A stretch of DNA of 64,000 bases from Anthopleura xanthogrammica (GCA_964019055.1 OZ025218.1:5461259-5525258); one strand, 5' to 3'; positions 25,001 through 37,391 are shown, counted from the first letter of the stretch. Numbers and translations: made by a program. The notes: generated from the sequence alone by a model not told the origin.

Positions 25001-28000
25001 TTATTCAAGTCAAGTTCCACATCCTCCAAAAACAAAGCCCAAACGTATTCAAAGAAGCCATTCTGTGACCAAAGCCCCTGGTTACATGATACCAAGACCT
25101 CCAAGGACCAGCCCTTGTGACAGCAGCAACAGGACAAAGTACAGGACTCAAACCAGACAGATTAGTTCCTTCTCAGCCAATGCAGGTAATTTATGGTATA
25201 ATCCTTCTTATGGTCTTTCTTCCTTTGCAGGACAGACTGCATTCTGGTCTAGCTTGGGTGCAAGCAATTTAGTATGGTTAATACTTAATATGGCAACCAT
25301 TTTATTATTGTTTACCATGAATGACAGTCTATTGTTAGTTGCTATGGTGACAAAACCTGAACTTCTTCATATCGGTCGCCATAGCAACCATGAATTACAT
25401 TTGTTTAGTAGTTGCCATAGTAACCAATTTTGATACGCATTCCTGTTAACTTCATAGGTTTGAGGAGTTGTAGGCCAGAATTGGAGCTTCCAAAATTGTC
25501 CATCAAAAATATTGAACTGCAGCTAACAAGGTATTTTATTCCTTATTACAGTGCCTTTATACTGGTGTTGTTGTTGTTGATGTTGTAACTTACCAATGTA
25601 CTGACAATTAACTGACTAAACAATTATTGTTCATCTCTCATCAGCTCTCTTCGCACTGATACACCACTTCAACAACCTGCCAATCGTTACGGCACTATTC
25701 AACGCTGTCGACTTCTTAATAACCCATCATCATTACCTCTGACACCCAGAACATGTCAGCGTGAATCTTCAACCAGGACATCAGACTATTCATCGTCACA
25801 AGGATCAGGGAGAGTAAAGCTTCCTAAAACATTAGCTCCTCTGTCGACCCCGTTAAACGATGGAAGGAAGTCTTCTGAAGACACCAGACAAGGATGTTCC
25901 AGGAATTCTTTGTATTCTGGACATGAATTGGTTGGAGATGTTCTTGACTTAGGTGAGTAAGAATAAAGTAGACAGACTACTGTAATAAAAATGGGTCCCT
26001 TTTGTGGCTCTGTCAGCAAGTGCATTACCAGCAAAGCAAGAGGTTCATTAGCTACGAATATATCCATATGAACAGAGCAGTGTGAGGGAGGGATGAAGGG
26101 AGAGAGTCCATCCCGAGGAATGTAAAATAGTCTGTATCATTATCAACACATGATTAAGGCTTCTTGAAGCTGCATGAACTTAGTCTTAACTTTTTTATCT
26201 CGTTTTCAGATAACTTGCAAAGTCATTCAAACTGTCATCCATCCTTGGCCAAGATATTTGTCTTTGATTCAGAAGATAGAAACATTGTCCAGCCCCCACC
26301 CTCCCCCTGTGAGGAAGATGCACTAAATCTGAACGATCCACCCTCCCCTTGTAGGGAGAATGAACTGGAATATAAGACAAATGACAGAGAAATTAAATCA
26401 GAAAATACCGTCAGAGAAACAATAAAAGGTGCGGAGGATGAAAAATTTATTACTACTAGTATTGAGGAAAATATTGAACACAAAAAAGAAGAGCTTAACT
26501 CTATAGAAAATAAGGAAGCAGTTTTTTCCTGCAACAATTGCCTGGTGAATGGCGGCTGTGACGATGGTGATGATTGTTATAAAACCCAGACCTTTTCTAC
26601 AGCAGATCTCTCAAAGTTTTGGATTCCTTGTACGAAGAATGGAGAAACAAGTCTTGGAAATACAGAAAATGCTATGGAAATGTCCAACATTGAGATACAT
26701 AATCCAAGTTTAAAGGAAAATAAGAACAAGGAGCAAGAAAGTAAAAGCGTTACAAATAAAACTGATAAGAAAAAAGTTGGGACTGCGATTGTGGATGAAA
26801 GAACAAACGATGAAACAAGGAAAAACTCTGTTTCTTTTTATGTGGATTTTGTTGACTTCAAAACTCGTAATTCTGTTAACCGAACTTGCAAATGTGGGAA
26901 TATTTTAGAAGATGGAAAATTAAAAAGGTGTGAAGAATGTAGGAATCGCTTGCCTGAGAAGAAAACATTCTGGATTTCTCTCGATGGAGAAACTAGTGAT
27001 GGAGAAACGGAGGGTGTTTCTGGCGCGAAAAAATGTGTTGAAAGAAAAGGCAGTTCATCAGAAGAAGGAGAACGTTTCTCGAGAAGAGCACAGTCGTTAC
27101 CGGAAAATAAACTACCTCCTAAACCAAAATTCACTTCTAAATGTATTGACTTAGATGTGGAATCTCACGAGCAAGCTTTGCAGGAAAAATATTTAATTGT
27201 TTCGTCTGAAGATACACTCGTCATTCAACCAAAAAGTCTCGAAGACTCAAGGAATGAATTTCCTGAAGATGTTGCAAAAGATGACAAGGAATTGCAGGAG
27301 AATTCTGAATTGAAATTTTATTCAGAAGATACGTTTGTCGTTGAGAAAAATGCCCAGGAAAATGGTGGAGAATCTGAGACCACACAGGACACGAGTGAGG
27401 GGGATCAGGGGTTGACAGGGAATAAAGTAGATGAATGTAATGATGGTGCCAGGGAACTAGATAAGGACAGTAAGGAAGACAAAGGAGTGGTTGGTGGAGA
27501 ACATGATGAATTGAAATCAAGTATTGTACTACAGTCGTTGAGCATGGATGATGACCTACAACATAATGAGGAAAACGATGAAAATGTTCGTACTGAAAGT
27601 ACCAACTGTAGTGGAGAAGAATCCAAGCTACAAACTGAACCTAAAAAAGTCGTTGAAGCTTTTAAAAATGAGGTGCCAGTGTTTCTCAAGACAGCATGGT
27701 CAAACGATGGTCCATCAGTGGAACAACCTCTTGGGGTCCAAACATGCAATGCCTTCCCTTCGCCTGTCCCACCTGTTAACCTAAAACCTGAAGTCCAGCC
27801 ACCGATTGGGAACAATTTAGGAAAGACAAAACCAAGAAAAATTAACTCGGGCAAATCAAAGAAAAAAACCTCTGCTAAAGAATCTAAGAAGAAGGATGAC
27901 AAGAGTAGCTTTGGGAAGGAACAGGTATCATCTGGTGGGAAGAAAGGAAAGAAAGAGAAAAAGGGAAAAGGAAAGCAAACCAAACCAATGTTCAAAGAAA

Positions 28001-31000
28001 TTTCAGTCAACCAGTCTTTTGGTTGCATGAGTTATGATGGTGGAGCATCAAGTGTGGATTGTGAACTAAAGGAAGGTATGTTGAGTCCTGATTTAGACAA
28101 GGTGCCAACTTTGTCCATAGATTCACGAGACACTAACAAGGTACTAAGAAGAAGGTTTTCGAATCTGAGTCCTATTCCTGAATCCCCGCGAAGTTCTGTA
28201 TCAGTAACACCCAGGTGTGGGGAAGAAAGAGGTTCTGGAGAAAACGATGCTGTTGCTACTTTGGAGCCACCAGAGAAGTCTCCAGGGAATGAGGTACTCG
28301 TAAATCAAGAGGAAAGACAAACAGAAATGGTGGAAGACAAGGAAGTAGTGAATGGGGATGGAGAAGATCATCTTGGTGATTGTTGTATTGTCAGTGATGA
28401 TTTACGAGATGAGCAGACTGAGGTTTTCGATGAAGGCGTTGATGAAGTAGATGGTGGGATGTTATCAAGGTTTTTTAATATGTGTATGCCACGTTTGAAC
28501 ATGGGATCGCATGAATCTGATTCTGAAGCACTTGTTAGTGAAGCTGATAATAATGATAATGATGGTGGCATCATTGACCAGACTTATCAAGAGGAACCGC
28601 TCGCATGTCCTGTTGATGAAGCAGACCAAGAAATGGAGGACTTAATCCAAGATATCTTAGATAACCACGACCACATTGAGAAATATACACATGAAAACGC
28701 ACAAATAGAACACGAGGATGACCTTTCTGCGCACAATCAAAGCTTATCTAAACAAGACAATACTGGATCCAGTCAGGAAACCAGTGTCTTATCCAGCGAT
28801 AGTACTAGCTCATCAAATACCTATCACCACCATGGAAAACAAAGTCATAAAGAGAAACATTTGAAAGAAAATTGGACAACAAGTTACGTGAGGCAAATGT
28901 CTGATTTTTCTCCATGGGAGTTCGAAGCCACAGATGATGTGTTTATTCACAACGAAAACGATGAGGATGGAAGAGTTAGTACGGGTCTAAATGAGGAAAT
29001 TATGTCCGATGATTCTTCATATGTCAGCTCCGAGTCCACATCCTACCCGGTCTCGGAGAGTTCCATTGCTGACAGTAACGACAGCTACATCAGCTCCCAG
29101 GAATCATTTCACGGTATGAGCTTATCTTCTCGCGATGACACAACTCCTGGATCTGTGGATATTATTCTGCACGAGCAAATACACAAATTCCCGACAAGCA
29201 TTACAAGCAGCAGCGGTAGCAGTAATAATAGTCGATCGACTATCAGACCTCGTTCTAACAGCAACAGCAGTGAGTCGTCGATACAGAGCTTTTTTCCATC
29301 GGCTTCGAGAGGGTTTGTGCGAAGTCAGGTTAGCTCGGGGTCTGGGAGTTTGTCTTCAACGACAAGTTGTGGTGAGGAACTCCAGTGGCAGAAGGGAAGC
29401 ATCCTGGGAAAAGGAGGCTTTGGAATTGTAAGTGCATAGATGATTCAATATCAATATTTTATGCAGATTTGAGAGACATCTGACCGTGACTACCATTGCT
29501 CCACCTTTTAGGGCCCGTTCACAAGGGCGATTTTTGTGGCGATTCAAGGTGCGATTTTTACGGCGATTTTCAAGGCGACAGGGAATCGCGCGTGTGAACG
29601 ACCGGCGATTTCACTGCGGTTTTGGATATTCACGTCGCCGCGATATCGCAAATGTTTTGAACATGTTCAAATTTAACTGCGGTTTAGCTGCGATTATCCG
29701 CCGCCGTAAATCGCCGCCAAAATCCCCATGTGAACGGGCGTTTAGGTATCAATTCCATAGTTTACATAGTTATTTAGCTGATAACGCTTTTACTCATTGT
29801 TACTGAACAGTTAGCTGCATGCTTTCCCCGGAAGCAATCACATGTGCGCTAGCATGTTCTTTTAGTTGTAGAGAGGTTCACAACCAAAGCTACAAAAATA
29901 AGAAATCTCACTTGAAATACTCGGAGAAATATTTAAACTACGGACACACGGTGGAGCATTACAAGCAATGCTGCAGGAAATCGATGCTGCAAGCCATGTG
30001 ACAAGACGCAATTTGTTGCATACAATGTTGATGAAGTAGAAAACGATCCTACTTCATCAACATTGGCTGCAATATTACGCGCAATTTTGCACCGTGTGTC
30101 TGCGCCTTTAGGGAAACGAAGTTTCCTCAAAAGCTATGCTTTGATGTGAACGCAACACTTTAAGACATCTGAAGACCGGACGGTTCGCGCATATAATAAG
30201 GAACATCTTTACAAAATCATCTTGAGGCAGCATCTTTGTTCAATTTGTGTGTTGTAGTTATCAACCATCATCGTCTTGTTTTTGTTTAGGTATATCTTGG
30301 TTTAGTAAACACGGGTGAAATGATTGCAGTCAAACAAGTGGAGCTAAATAACAAAGATGAAAGTGAAGCTGAGAAGGTGAGTGTACTGAAAACAGACGTG
30401 TCTCTGGTCTGGAAAAGAGATTAGTTTAGTCTGGTTTCCAAGACTATCCCCTTTTTTCTATGTCAAGGGAATCAAGGTTGCCTCACATTTCTCAGAGGTC
30501 ACGTTTCGATTCCAAAGTTCAGAGCTCGATTCCCCGACTCGCCATCACATATATGAGTAGAGTTCGTTGGGTTCTCTCCCTTGATTCAATGGTTTTTGAT
30601 CCGGGTTCTCCTCCCTCCGAAAAATCTAATACACTAAACTAGTGTGTCCTGACTTAGATCAAAGGTTGTTTTAGGGTATCAATAAAATTAGAACCCCCCA
30701 CCCCCCCCCCCCCCCTTCTTCAAGCACAAAAAAACTAAACTAAACATCAGTTCAGTAAAATTATTTATAGTTTCCTGTGAAAGATGAGGGATTAAAATAT
30801 CAAGGTTTTTCCTAAAATATTTTTTATAAAACTCTCGTTGCTTTGTTTTTCAGCAATATGAAAAACTGCAGGAAGAAGTTTCCTTATTGAAGTCATTGCA
30901 CCACCAGAATATTGTCAAGTAAGACTTAGATTAAATAATTTTTTTCAAATTTGAAAATTCTTTAAAAATTAGCTGACTTTTTTTGGTTATTCTTGTTTTC

Positions 31001-33987
31001 GCAGGTACATTGGAACATGTCTGGATGATAATTCTATTGTTAACATCTTCATGGAATTCGTACCTGGAGGTTCAATCGCGCAGGCGCTGAAAAGGTGGGA
31101 TTTTAAGAGAATTTTCGTATAAAAGTGCTGTGACAGTGGCAACCATGTCCGAGCACATTCATTGGTTGAGCAGTGAACTCATGCGCTGTGGATGTCGCCA
31201 ATTTTATATTGTGATGCTGTTGTGTATTGTGTTGCACAGGCATACGTTTCTCGTCAAGCTATTTTTTCTAGGGGGAAAAATTGGAGCTCGTAAAATTTTG
31301 CCTGTATGTTTGTTTTGATGTTACCAACTGTACAGGGAACATTCTTCAGTAGAGTTAGTGAACCATTCAGCTAAAAGCGCTGGTATCCGAAAGCACCCTG
31401 TAAACATCCCTCTAAATATATTTTCAATGTTATTTTGTCAGGTTTGGAGGAGCCTTTGTGGAGCCGGTCTTTCGTAGATACACAAAACAGATTCTGTCAG
31501 GTGTGGACTACCTGCACAAGAAAAGTGTTATACACAGGTTAGTAGAAATAAAAATGAAAACATTTAACTCATTGCAAGTTAAAGGTGTGTTCCATGGGAG
31601 GGGCTGCATCCTAAATGTGCAAGTATACAGGAAAATTTTCTTCACAACTTGTGTGCAATGGAGACATAATCGTCCAATAATAGAAAAGAATTCTACTTTT
31701 CACAACGATTGCTGCAACTTATCTCGCAACATTTCTCAAATTGCACTAAAGGTTACGCACCGCAATGTTCCATCCAACTTGTGTTGCAACCCAATTGTGA
31801 GACAAGTTCCAGAAAAAAACTGCTCCATGTGATCGCACCTTAAATGTCTGCCATTTTGTGCTCTTTGTTGTAACAAGGCTCAAATTTCATGAATACTGTA
31901 TTTTTTTCCAGGGACATCAAAGGTGGTAACATAATGTTGATGCCAAATGGAGTCATCAAACTCATTGACTTTGGTTGTGCAAAAAGGCTTTGTATGGTAA
32001 GATAGTTTCTCTAACATATATATAGGAGTTTTTGAATTGAGAACTCATAGCTGTGAGCAAATTGCTGAAATTTGGTTTTTCGCTGCAATCAATCAAAATA
32101 ATCAGTCTGTACCTTTTAAGGAGGCTCGAAATGGTTTTCCTTGAACGAGCGCGCATGCTCTTAAATGACATAGCACTGAATCATTTGAAATGGAAATAGG
32201 AAAATTTTGTCCTAAAAACCTCATACTTAAACTAAGATAACTCAAAAACTGGACGGTAAATTTTTTTTAAACTTTGCATGTGGTTTTTATTTAATGGTTC
32301 GTAAGTGCTAAGAAAAAATAAAAAAATTCTGTAATGGGGAACGTCCTTAATTAAACTTCATCGAATTTTGAGAATTTCTCATTACAGAATTTTTTCTTTT
32401 TTGGTCTTATCAAAGATTGGATGATGAAGTTCAAACATGCCAATTTTAAACGATTTTCACCGTTCGGTTTTTGAGTTATGATTTTTTAAATGAAAAAATT
32501 TGCACACATTTTAAGTGTTCTATCGTTGTCATAGCAACGTGTTACGTCATATTTTTCTTCTTATTCCAACCTTTACTTTATGGTCTTTCGTCTTCTGGGT
32601 CAGCTTACGGTCATATATCAGCCATATAAAGTTTTTCAGGGTCATTTTTGTTAGTCTATATGCAAGTTCAAAAACCCTTTCTAGCCTCCTTAAATGCTGA
32701 ATTGCAACCACTTGCCCTCAGTTAGAGAGCACCAACATTGCCATACCTGAAAATGGAGTCTAATGTATATTTGTGACACTACATCAATTAACTGGTGATC
32801 TTCTTCTTGATACAGAGTTTAAGCCTAAGTAGGAGTAGTATATTGCACTCCATGAAAGGTACACCCTACTGGATGGCACCTGAAGTCATCAAGGAGACCA
32901 GCGGACAGGGCACCAAATCAGATATTTGGTTAGTAGTACTCCTTTATAATGTTATGCAGTGTGCACATCCAGGAAATGTATGTCCTCTTCCCACTACAAC
33001 ACCCCCCCCCCCCCGACCATGGATTTTCAGGTCTCCCATCCACAGTTGATAAACATGAAGCTAGACCACGTACAATACACCATGTTTACTATCTCAGTAG
33101 AGTCCTATGTTATGGCATGTCATGTCATATTTGCTCTTAGAAACTACTTACAATAGAGCAGATTTCATGATTATGAAAAGTCATGGCACATGGCAAGCTT
33201 ACGGCAAGGCACCAAATATCAAATGTTTTCCTATCAAAACTGACACAGTCATGCCAAGGCATGGTCCATGCATTAAGCAATTCAGATCCTCCACACCCCT
33301 TCTACTGATTCCATTCTCTCTTCATATCCGAGGCAGGCCTTCCCAGCCAACCCTTGGAAAATGCAATGTCTGAGTAAAACTCAATGAAATGTTGTCTGTT
33401 ATTGTAGGAGTATAGGGTGCACTGTGTATGAGATGGCCACAGGGAACCCACCATGGTCACCCATGGATCCATTTGCTGCTATGTTTGCTATTGGTAATGG
33501 CAATACTGTCCCTCAACTTGGTGATTCATTTTCACAAGCAGCACGAGACTTCACTGCTACTTGTATGACCAGGTAAATATCATGAGTAGACGTCATTTTT
33601 CTCCCTCTTGGCATGGGTACACAGAGGGTCTGGCAGAGTTTTAAGGAAAAGTTATAAGGCTGAAAATCTGTAAGTTTAATGTGAAAACATTGGTATCATC
33701 AAGGCAAGTTTGTGAAGTTGTGAAAGAAATGTGTATTTCCAAACTGTGCAGGACTATTTCCAGAATTTTAGGTGTTATAACTTTTCATTTAAACTCTTGT
33801 ACACCACACTCCACCAAACTGTACAGTAAATGGGGTTTAAAAATTGATAACAGCTTGGCATTCTATCTGTAAGGGTATTCCCAGAAATCATTCACTATTT
33901 TTAACGAGTCACTTTTTTAGGGATCCTAGCGCAAGACCTTCTGCAAGAGAACTGCTACAACATGAATTCATCACACAATTATTGTGA
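19033..33987 (+). CDS. MAP3K19: Ankyrin-repeat protein kinase, MAP3K19/YSK4-like
   Basis: 28 exons, 1931 residues in frame: 19033-19148, 19242-19284, 19371-19424, 19632-19709, 20504-20609, 20899-20916, 21031-21098, 21194-21290, 21646-21715, 21974-22092, 22642-22781, 23306-23435, 23889-23945, 24077-24129, 24254-24296, 24625-24685, 25010-25185, 25458-25530, 25645-25952, 26210-29427, 30290-30376, 30854-30918, 31005-31094, 31442-31537, 31912-31996, 32816-32928, 33408-33572, 33921-33987. Residues about 40-346 are ankyrin repeats (LLNYGADITL, GQTPLHVAAAHGN). Then comes a long disordered, acidic/Ser-rich region, with a Cys cluster (CKCG...CEEC, about 830-847). The kinase domain fills the C-terminus: GKGGFG (1670-1675), Lys of AVKQV (1691), HRD (Asp1790), DFG (Asp1808), APE (1838-1840). 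IFMEFVPGGSI and IKLIDFGCA are typical of MAP3K19, a STE-group MAP3K; all catalytic residues are present. Disorder and ankyrin content make the full architecture less certain than the kinase identity. Confidence 0.88.
21326..21466. mobile_element. 141-bp foldback MITE with TATTA duplication
   Basis: Arms of about 37 bp begin GAGTGCATTCAGTAAAAGC. TATTA lies immediately outside each end (21321-21325, 21467-21471). Located in intron 8 of the MAP3K19-like gene. Confidence 0.8.
22236..22320. mobile_element. Small foldback element
   Basis: GCATTGTGGTCTAACTTGGG at the left is matched by its reverse complement at the right, with one difference. A diverged single arm (GCATTCTGGTCTAGCTTGGG) recurs at 25239-25258, so the family is dispersed. 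Confidence 0.7.
22800..22985. repeat. ATC trinucleotide-rich tract
   Basis: Imperfect (ATC)n with interspersed ATT and ACC, in intron 11 of the MAP3K19-like gene. Acidic or His-rich frames here are artefacts of the repeat. Confidence 0.85.
22999..23135. mobile_element. Foldback MITE, TGCAACATTG family
   Basis: The ends GTCAATCTGTAAAGCT and AGCTTTACAGATTGAC are perfect reverse complements. The interior has GGTGCAACATTGTG motifs shared with the elements at 29943-30100 and 51011-51142. Confidence 0.75.
25338..25424. promoter_or_regulatory. Three RFX X-box-like sites
   Basis: GTTGCTATGGTGAC (25338-25351), GTCGCCATAGCAAC (25375-25388) and GTTGCCATAGTAAC (25411-25424) each match the X-box pattern GTTGCC-AT-GGTAAC closely. 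They are spaced 37 and 36 bp apart in intron 17. RFX binding is inferred from the motif only; they could be part of a transposon. Confidence 0.4.
29511..29740. mobile_element. Harbinger-like MITE built of GGCGATTTT motifs
   Basis: The ends GGGCCCGTTCACAAGGGCGA and (inverted) CGCCCGTTCACATGGGGATT flank a GC-rich interior with repeated GGCGATTT and CGCCG. TTTA sits on both sides (29507-29510, 29741-29744). Inserted in intron 20, only 83 bp after the giant exon. Confidence 0.75.
29943..30100. mobile_element. Foldback MITE, TGCAACATTG family
   Basis: GACACACGGT at the left and its inverse ACCGTGTGTC at the right. The interior CGATCCTACTTCATCAACATTG is shared, diverged, with the copy at 51011-51142. 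Confidence 0.65.
30450..30680 (+). mobile_element. SINE-like copy
   Basis: Contains a degenerate B-box (GTTTCGATTCC and CTCGATTCC), then GAGTAGAGTTCGTTGGGTTC, CCTCCCTCCGAAAAATC and a tail CCTGACTTAGATCAAAGG like the unit amplified at 58753-59544. Intron 21 of the MAP3K19-like gene. Confidence 0.5.
31579..31843. mobile_element. Foldback element with TTAAAGGTG ends
   Basis: TTAAAGGTGTGTTCCATGG at the left pairs imperfectly with the inverse of CATGTGATCGCACCTTAA at the right. The interior is rich in GTTGCAA/TTGCAAC. Intron 24 of the MAP3K19-like gene. Confidence 0.55.
32120..32689. mobile_element. piggyBac-type non-autonomous element (TTAA duplication)
   Basis: The ends GGAGGCTCGAAATGGTTTT and (inverted) GGAGGCTAGAAAGGGTTTT lie between TTAA (32116-32119) and TTAA (32690-32693). 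TTAA duplications are characteristic of piggyBac. The 570-bp element has no transposase and contains internal inverted pieces (TCTGTAATGG, CTCATTACAG). Intron 25 of the MAP3K19-like gene. Confidence 0.75.
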
Positions 33988-34341
33988 TATAAATTTGAAC
34001 CGATGTCTTTAGGACACTAAAATCATTAAGTTATTCTGTACTGCTCTAAGAGTGCTTGACTGTCTTAAGTAAATGTTGTAAAAAAATTCAGTTCTTTCTC
34101 AGAGAATATTCGGGTTGTAAAGCTTAGCTCAAACAAGAATATAAATTGTCAAAAAAATATATATTAATATATCTTTTGGAGGAAATTTAAAAAAAGAAAA
34201 ATATGAATGAGATATTTTTTTGTAAATTATTGTACAAATTGAAACCCAAAAGAACAAAATATATTGGATATAATATATTTTTGGATATAGTGTGCTAGAA
34301 GAATATAATAATTTTATATTTATAAATTTGTTTTTAGAAAT

Positions 34342-34347
34342 AATAAA
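34342..34347 (+). promoter_or_regulatory. Candidate poly(A) signal for the MAP3K19-like gene
   Basis: AATAAA about 355 bp after the stop codon. It sits about 500 bp from the end of the convergent RPS11 coding region. Confidence 0.4.
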
Positions 34348-34596
34348 AATTTGAACAAGAAATTGTATCCAGAAATTTATATATAAAAAAGGAATATGGC
34401 CTTGTGTAGATTTTGCAAAGGAAAGAAAAATACACAACTTAAATTTACCCAGAATGGAAAGGGAATTTTTGGAAAAAAAAGTGTGACGAGGAATTGCTAA
34501 TTATTGATGGTACATGACACTGCTGTATCTGGGGGATCCTAAATACTCTCTTTACCAAAACACACTCAAAAGCCCCTTTACCCAAAATGCATTCAC

Positions 34597-34734
34597 ATAG
34601 ACCCCTTGCACATGACCTCAAAGCAGCTCAATTTAGAGGACAAAACAAAAGAATTTCCATCTACTGAGATTTGGAAATCTATAGTTTTGTCCTCTAAATT
34701 AAGCTGCATTCTGATGTGCAGCAAGGGATTTATA
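34597..34734. mobile_element. MITE, family 2, copy 3
   Basis: ATAGACCCCTTGCACATGACC at the left pairs with TGTGCAGCAAGGGATTTATA inverted. CAATTTAGAGGACAAAAC has its inverse TTTTGTCCTCTAAATTAAG. It is the best-preserved copy of the family and lies between the two convergent genes. Confidence 0.75.
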
Positions 34735-34838
34735 GCCCCTCTACCCAAAACACTGTCAAATATCCCCTCTACCCAAAATGCATTCAATTACTCCTTCTAC
34801 CCAAAACACATCCAAACACCATTCAGCCACAACAGCAA

Positions 34839-34844
34839 TTTATT
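34839..34844 (-). promoter_or_regulatory. RPS11 poly(A) signal
   Basis: AATAAA on the minus strand nine bases after the RPS11 stop codon. A very short 3' UTR is usual for ribosomal protein mRNAs. Confidence 0.65.
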
Positions 34845-34853
34845 AGAGCATGT

Positions 34854-37391
34854 TTAGAATTTTTCAAATTGTTTCTTGTCCTTCTGGACTCCAGTTCCTT
34901 TAGCAATCTTGAGCACATTGAAGCGAACAGTCTTGCTAAGGGGACGGCATTGACCAACAGTCACCACATCTCCTAATGCTGCATCCCTGGTAATAAAATA
35001 AATATACAAACAGGTTATCTTATTGCCACACCCTTGATTGAGGATGTCAATACTACTCCCCCCTTCAAATTGAATTCAATAATTTCAAAAACAGCCAAAG
35101 ATATAACACCTTTTCTATTGTTTTACTTATCCCACCTTATATATATTCATAAAGCATTTCGATTTCGCTCATTTGATTCAACTTGGGGGGGGGGGGCACT
35201 TTGCATATGTGCAGTGAAGGATAACAAGCGATTGTATTTATGCAAACTGCCCCTCAAAGTTAAATGGAAAACCTTTATGGTTCATAAGAAACCAGTCTAT
35301 AGAGGCTTTGCACGATCACAACAATTATTGCAGCCATGACAGGAGCCACAACAATAGCCTTTTTCCCCTTGGAAACTGAATTATTTTTAATGTAAAGCCT
35401 CTTTAAGATTGATCAATGTAAGCCAAAACCCCTGACATTTTAAAGTTGCCAAGTTCTATGAACCACGACAAGCATTCAACATCTTCAGCAAAATCTATGC
35501 CATACGATGCCAGGACAAATATAATTTTAGAAGAGTATGTTTGTGGTGGGAGACTAGCATTGGTGTCGAGCACTTATATACTGTGTTAAGCTTTGCTCTA
35601 TATTACATGTATACCTGAAGCATGGCGACAGATGTGCGGACAGAGTCTTGTGGCGCTTCTCAAATCTGTTGTATTTTTTGATGTAGTGAAGATAATCACG
35701 CCTTACGACAATGGTTCTATTCATCTTCCTGCTTTTTATTACACCAGTGAGAATACGGCCTCTAATGCTGACGTTTCCAGTGAAGGGACACTTCTTGTCA
35801 ATGTAGTTACCTTCAATGGCCTTAAAAAAACATACACTTTGTTAGAATATTTCTTTATATTCAAACCAGCCCATGTGTTCAAACATTTGGCAATTGCAAA
35901 TAGATTACATTTCCACCTATCATCAATATTTTATCAATAGCAATGACCCTTATGTAGGATGCTAAGGCTTTCCTGGGGTGATCAAATCATGCTTTTCTTC
36001 CAAGTTTCACATTTTATAGCAGCTAAAACTTTTCCTAACTGCCAAATGTTTTTCTCAGACAAATGACTTTGTATCTGGTATCAAGATTTAAACAGATCTA
36101 GAGGCCTGATTTGAAATTTATGAGTTCCTTTTTATTTTGGTAAGATTTGAAACAAACTTCAAATCAAATTTCAAAATATATATTGAATCTTCCAACATTG
36201 AAAGGTGTGTGACTGTGATAGGTAGAAGTACTGTTAAGCACCTAGATGAGTTGTACATTGAGGATAGTACAAAGTGGCAGGAAGATATGAAGTTTATCTT
36301 CGAGTGGTGAAAATATTTCACGAATAAGCACAGTGAACTAGTGAAATATTGTTCAACATGAAAAGATAAACTTCATATCTTCAAGCCAACGTGTAATTTT
36401 TTTTTAAGATATAGCTCATTCATGAACAAAAACATCTTTTTGACTGATCTTGGCTTGTTGAGACATGCATTAAAGTAAGCACGAAAACATTGGGAATGAC
36501 ATCATCAATATCTTAACATGTGCAACTGTGAGGATATGGAAAATATGTCACAGAGGTCCAAGACATGCAAACACTATTCTTTGAGCAACACCCATACTGC
36601 CAAATCAAGGTTATGGATGCAATACTTACATCTTTGGGTGTCTTGAATCCTAGACCAACATTTCTGACATAGCGCAATTCCTTCTTCTTGCCTACAACTT
36701 GTCCAAGAACACGCTTTCTGTTTTGGAAGATTGGTGCCTGTTTCTGGTAGGCCCTCTCGGTCTGAGAATTGAATAAATAATTTTCACATTTATAATAAAT
36801 CTGCTCTAGAAATCATATGATCATAGTCCTTAAGGTCAGAGGAGGAGAGAGACCCAAAGAAAATGAGGGACACTTAGGTCTGTCTTTCCCACCTACCCCT
36901 AAGATTGCCCTCCTCAATGACTAACGTATGGACAGTACCTATAACTATTGGAAAACGAGACTAGATGGCTTACTACTTGAATATTCGAGTCTTCATACAA
37001 TCACTGCTTTACTAGCTAGTAACAGCAAGCACAGAAAATTTAACCAAATCCCTTGACCAAAACCCCAACTTATTGATAGATATTATGAAGTTTGTTTTTA
37101 TTTTAGTGATTTCCAGATAAATACTAAATCAAAACCCATACAAAAGTAGAAAAATCCTAGCGTAAACCCGCGTGATCGAACTTCATTCTTAAAATTTCGC
37201 AAAACACATGGTTTTTCAAAGTCAAAAAATACTATTTTTTTAGCTATCAACCCATAATTTGACTTCATATATAGATAAATGGATAATTCAAGCATTTCAT
37301 TCAGATATTTCTAGGGTATTTGGGTGCATTTTTAGTGGTTTATTTTGTGTTTTAAGTGGTAGAATTTTAGAGTCCTTACTTGTTCCGCCAT
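34854..37391 (-). CDS. RPS11: 40S ribosomal protein S11 (uS17)
   Basis: Structural protein of the small ribosomal subunit that binds 18S rRNA. Exons on the minus strand: 37391-37380, 36761-36630, 35820-35615, 34986-34854; 160 residues, close to the 158 of the human protein. The start [12 protein letters not shown] is the family N-terminus; the middle has [21 protein letters not shown] and [18 protein letters not shown], the most conserved eukaryotic uS17 blocks; the end reads [17 protein letters not shown]. The segment [15 protein letters not shown] differs from vertebrates. The first coding exon holds only 12 bases, with ATGGCG in good context. A pyrimidine tract just upstream fits a TOP leader. 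It diverges from CWF19L1 across 212 bp and converges on the MAP3K19-like gene. I looked for intronic C/D snoRNAs, common in such genes, and found none I could support. Confidence 0.97.

Noticed and set aside
29486..29806. Arg-rich 106-residue frame
   Set aside because: Lies within the GGCGATTT-rich MITE at 29511-29740.
31458..31832. 124-residue frame starting in a kinase exon
   Set aside because: Only the part up to 31537 is exon; the rest is intron and a foldback element.
34987..37379. Intronic C/D snoRNAs in RPS11
   Set aside because: TGATGA-like C-box candidates on the minus strand have no matching CTGA D-box or terminal stem at the right distance.
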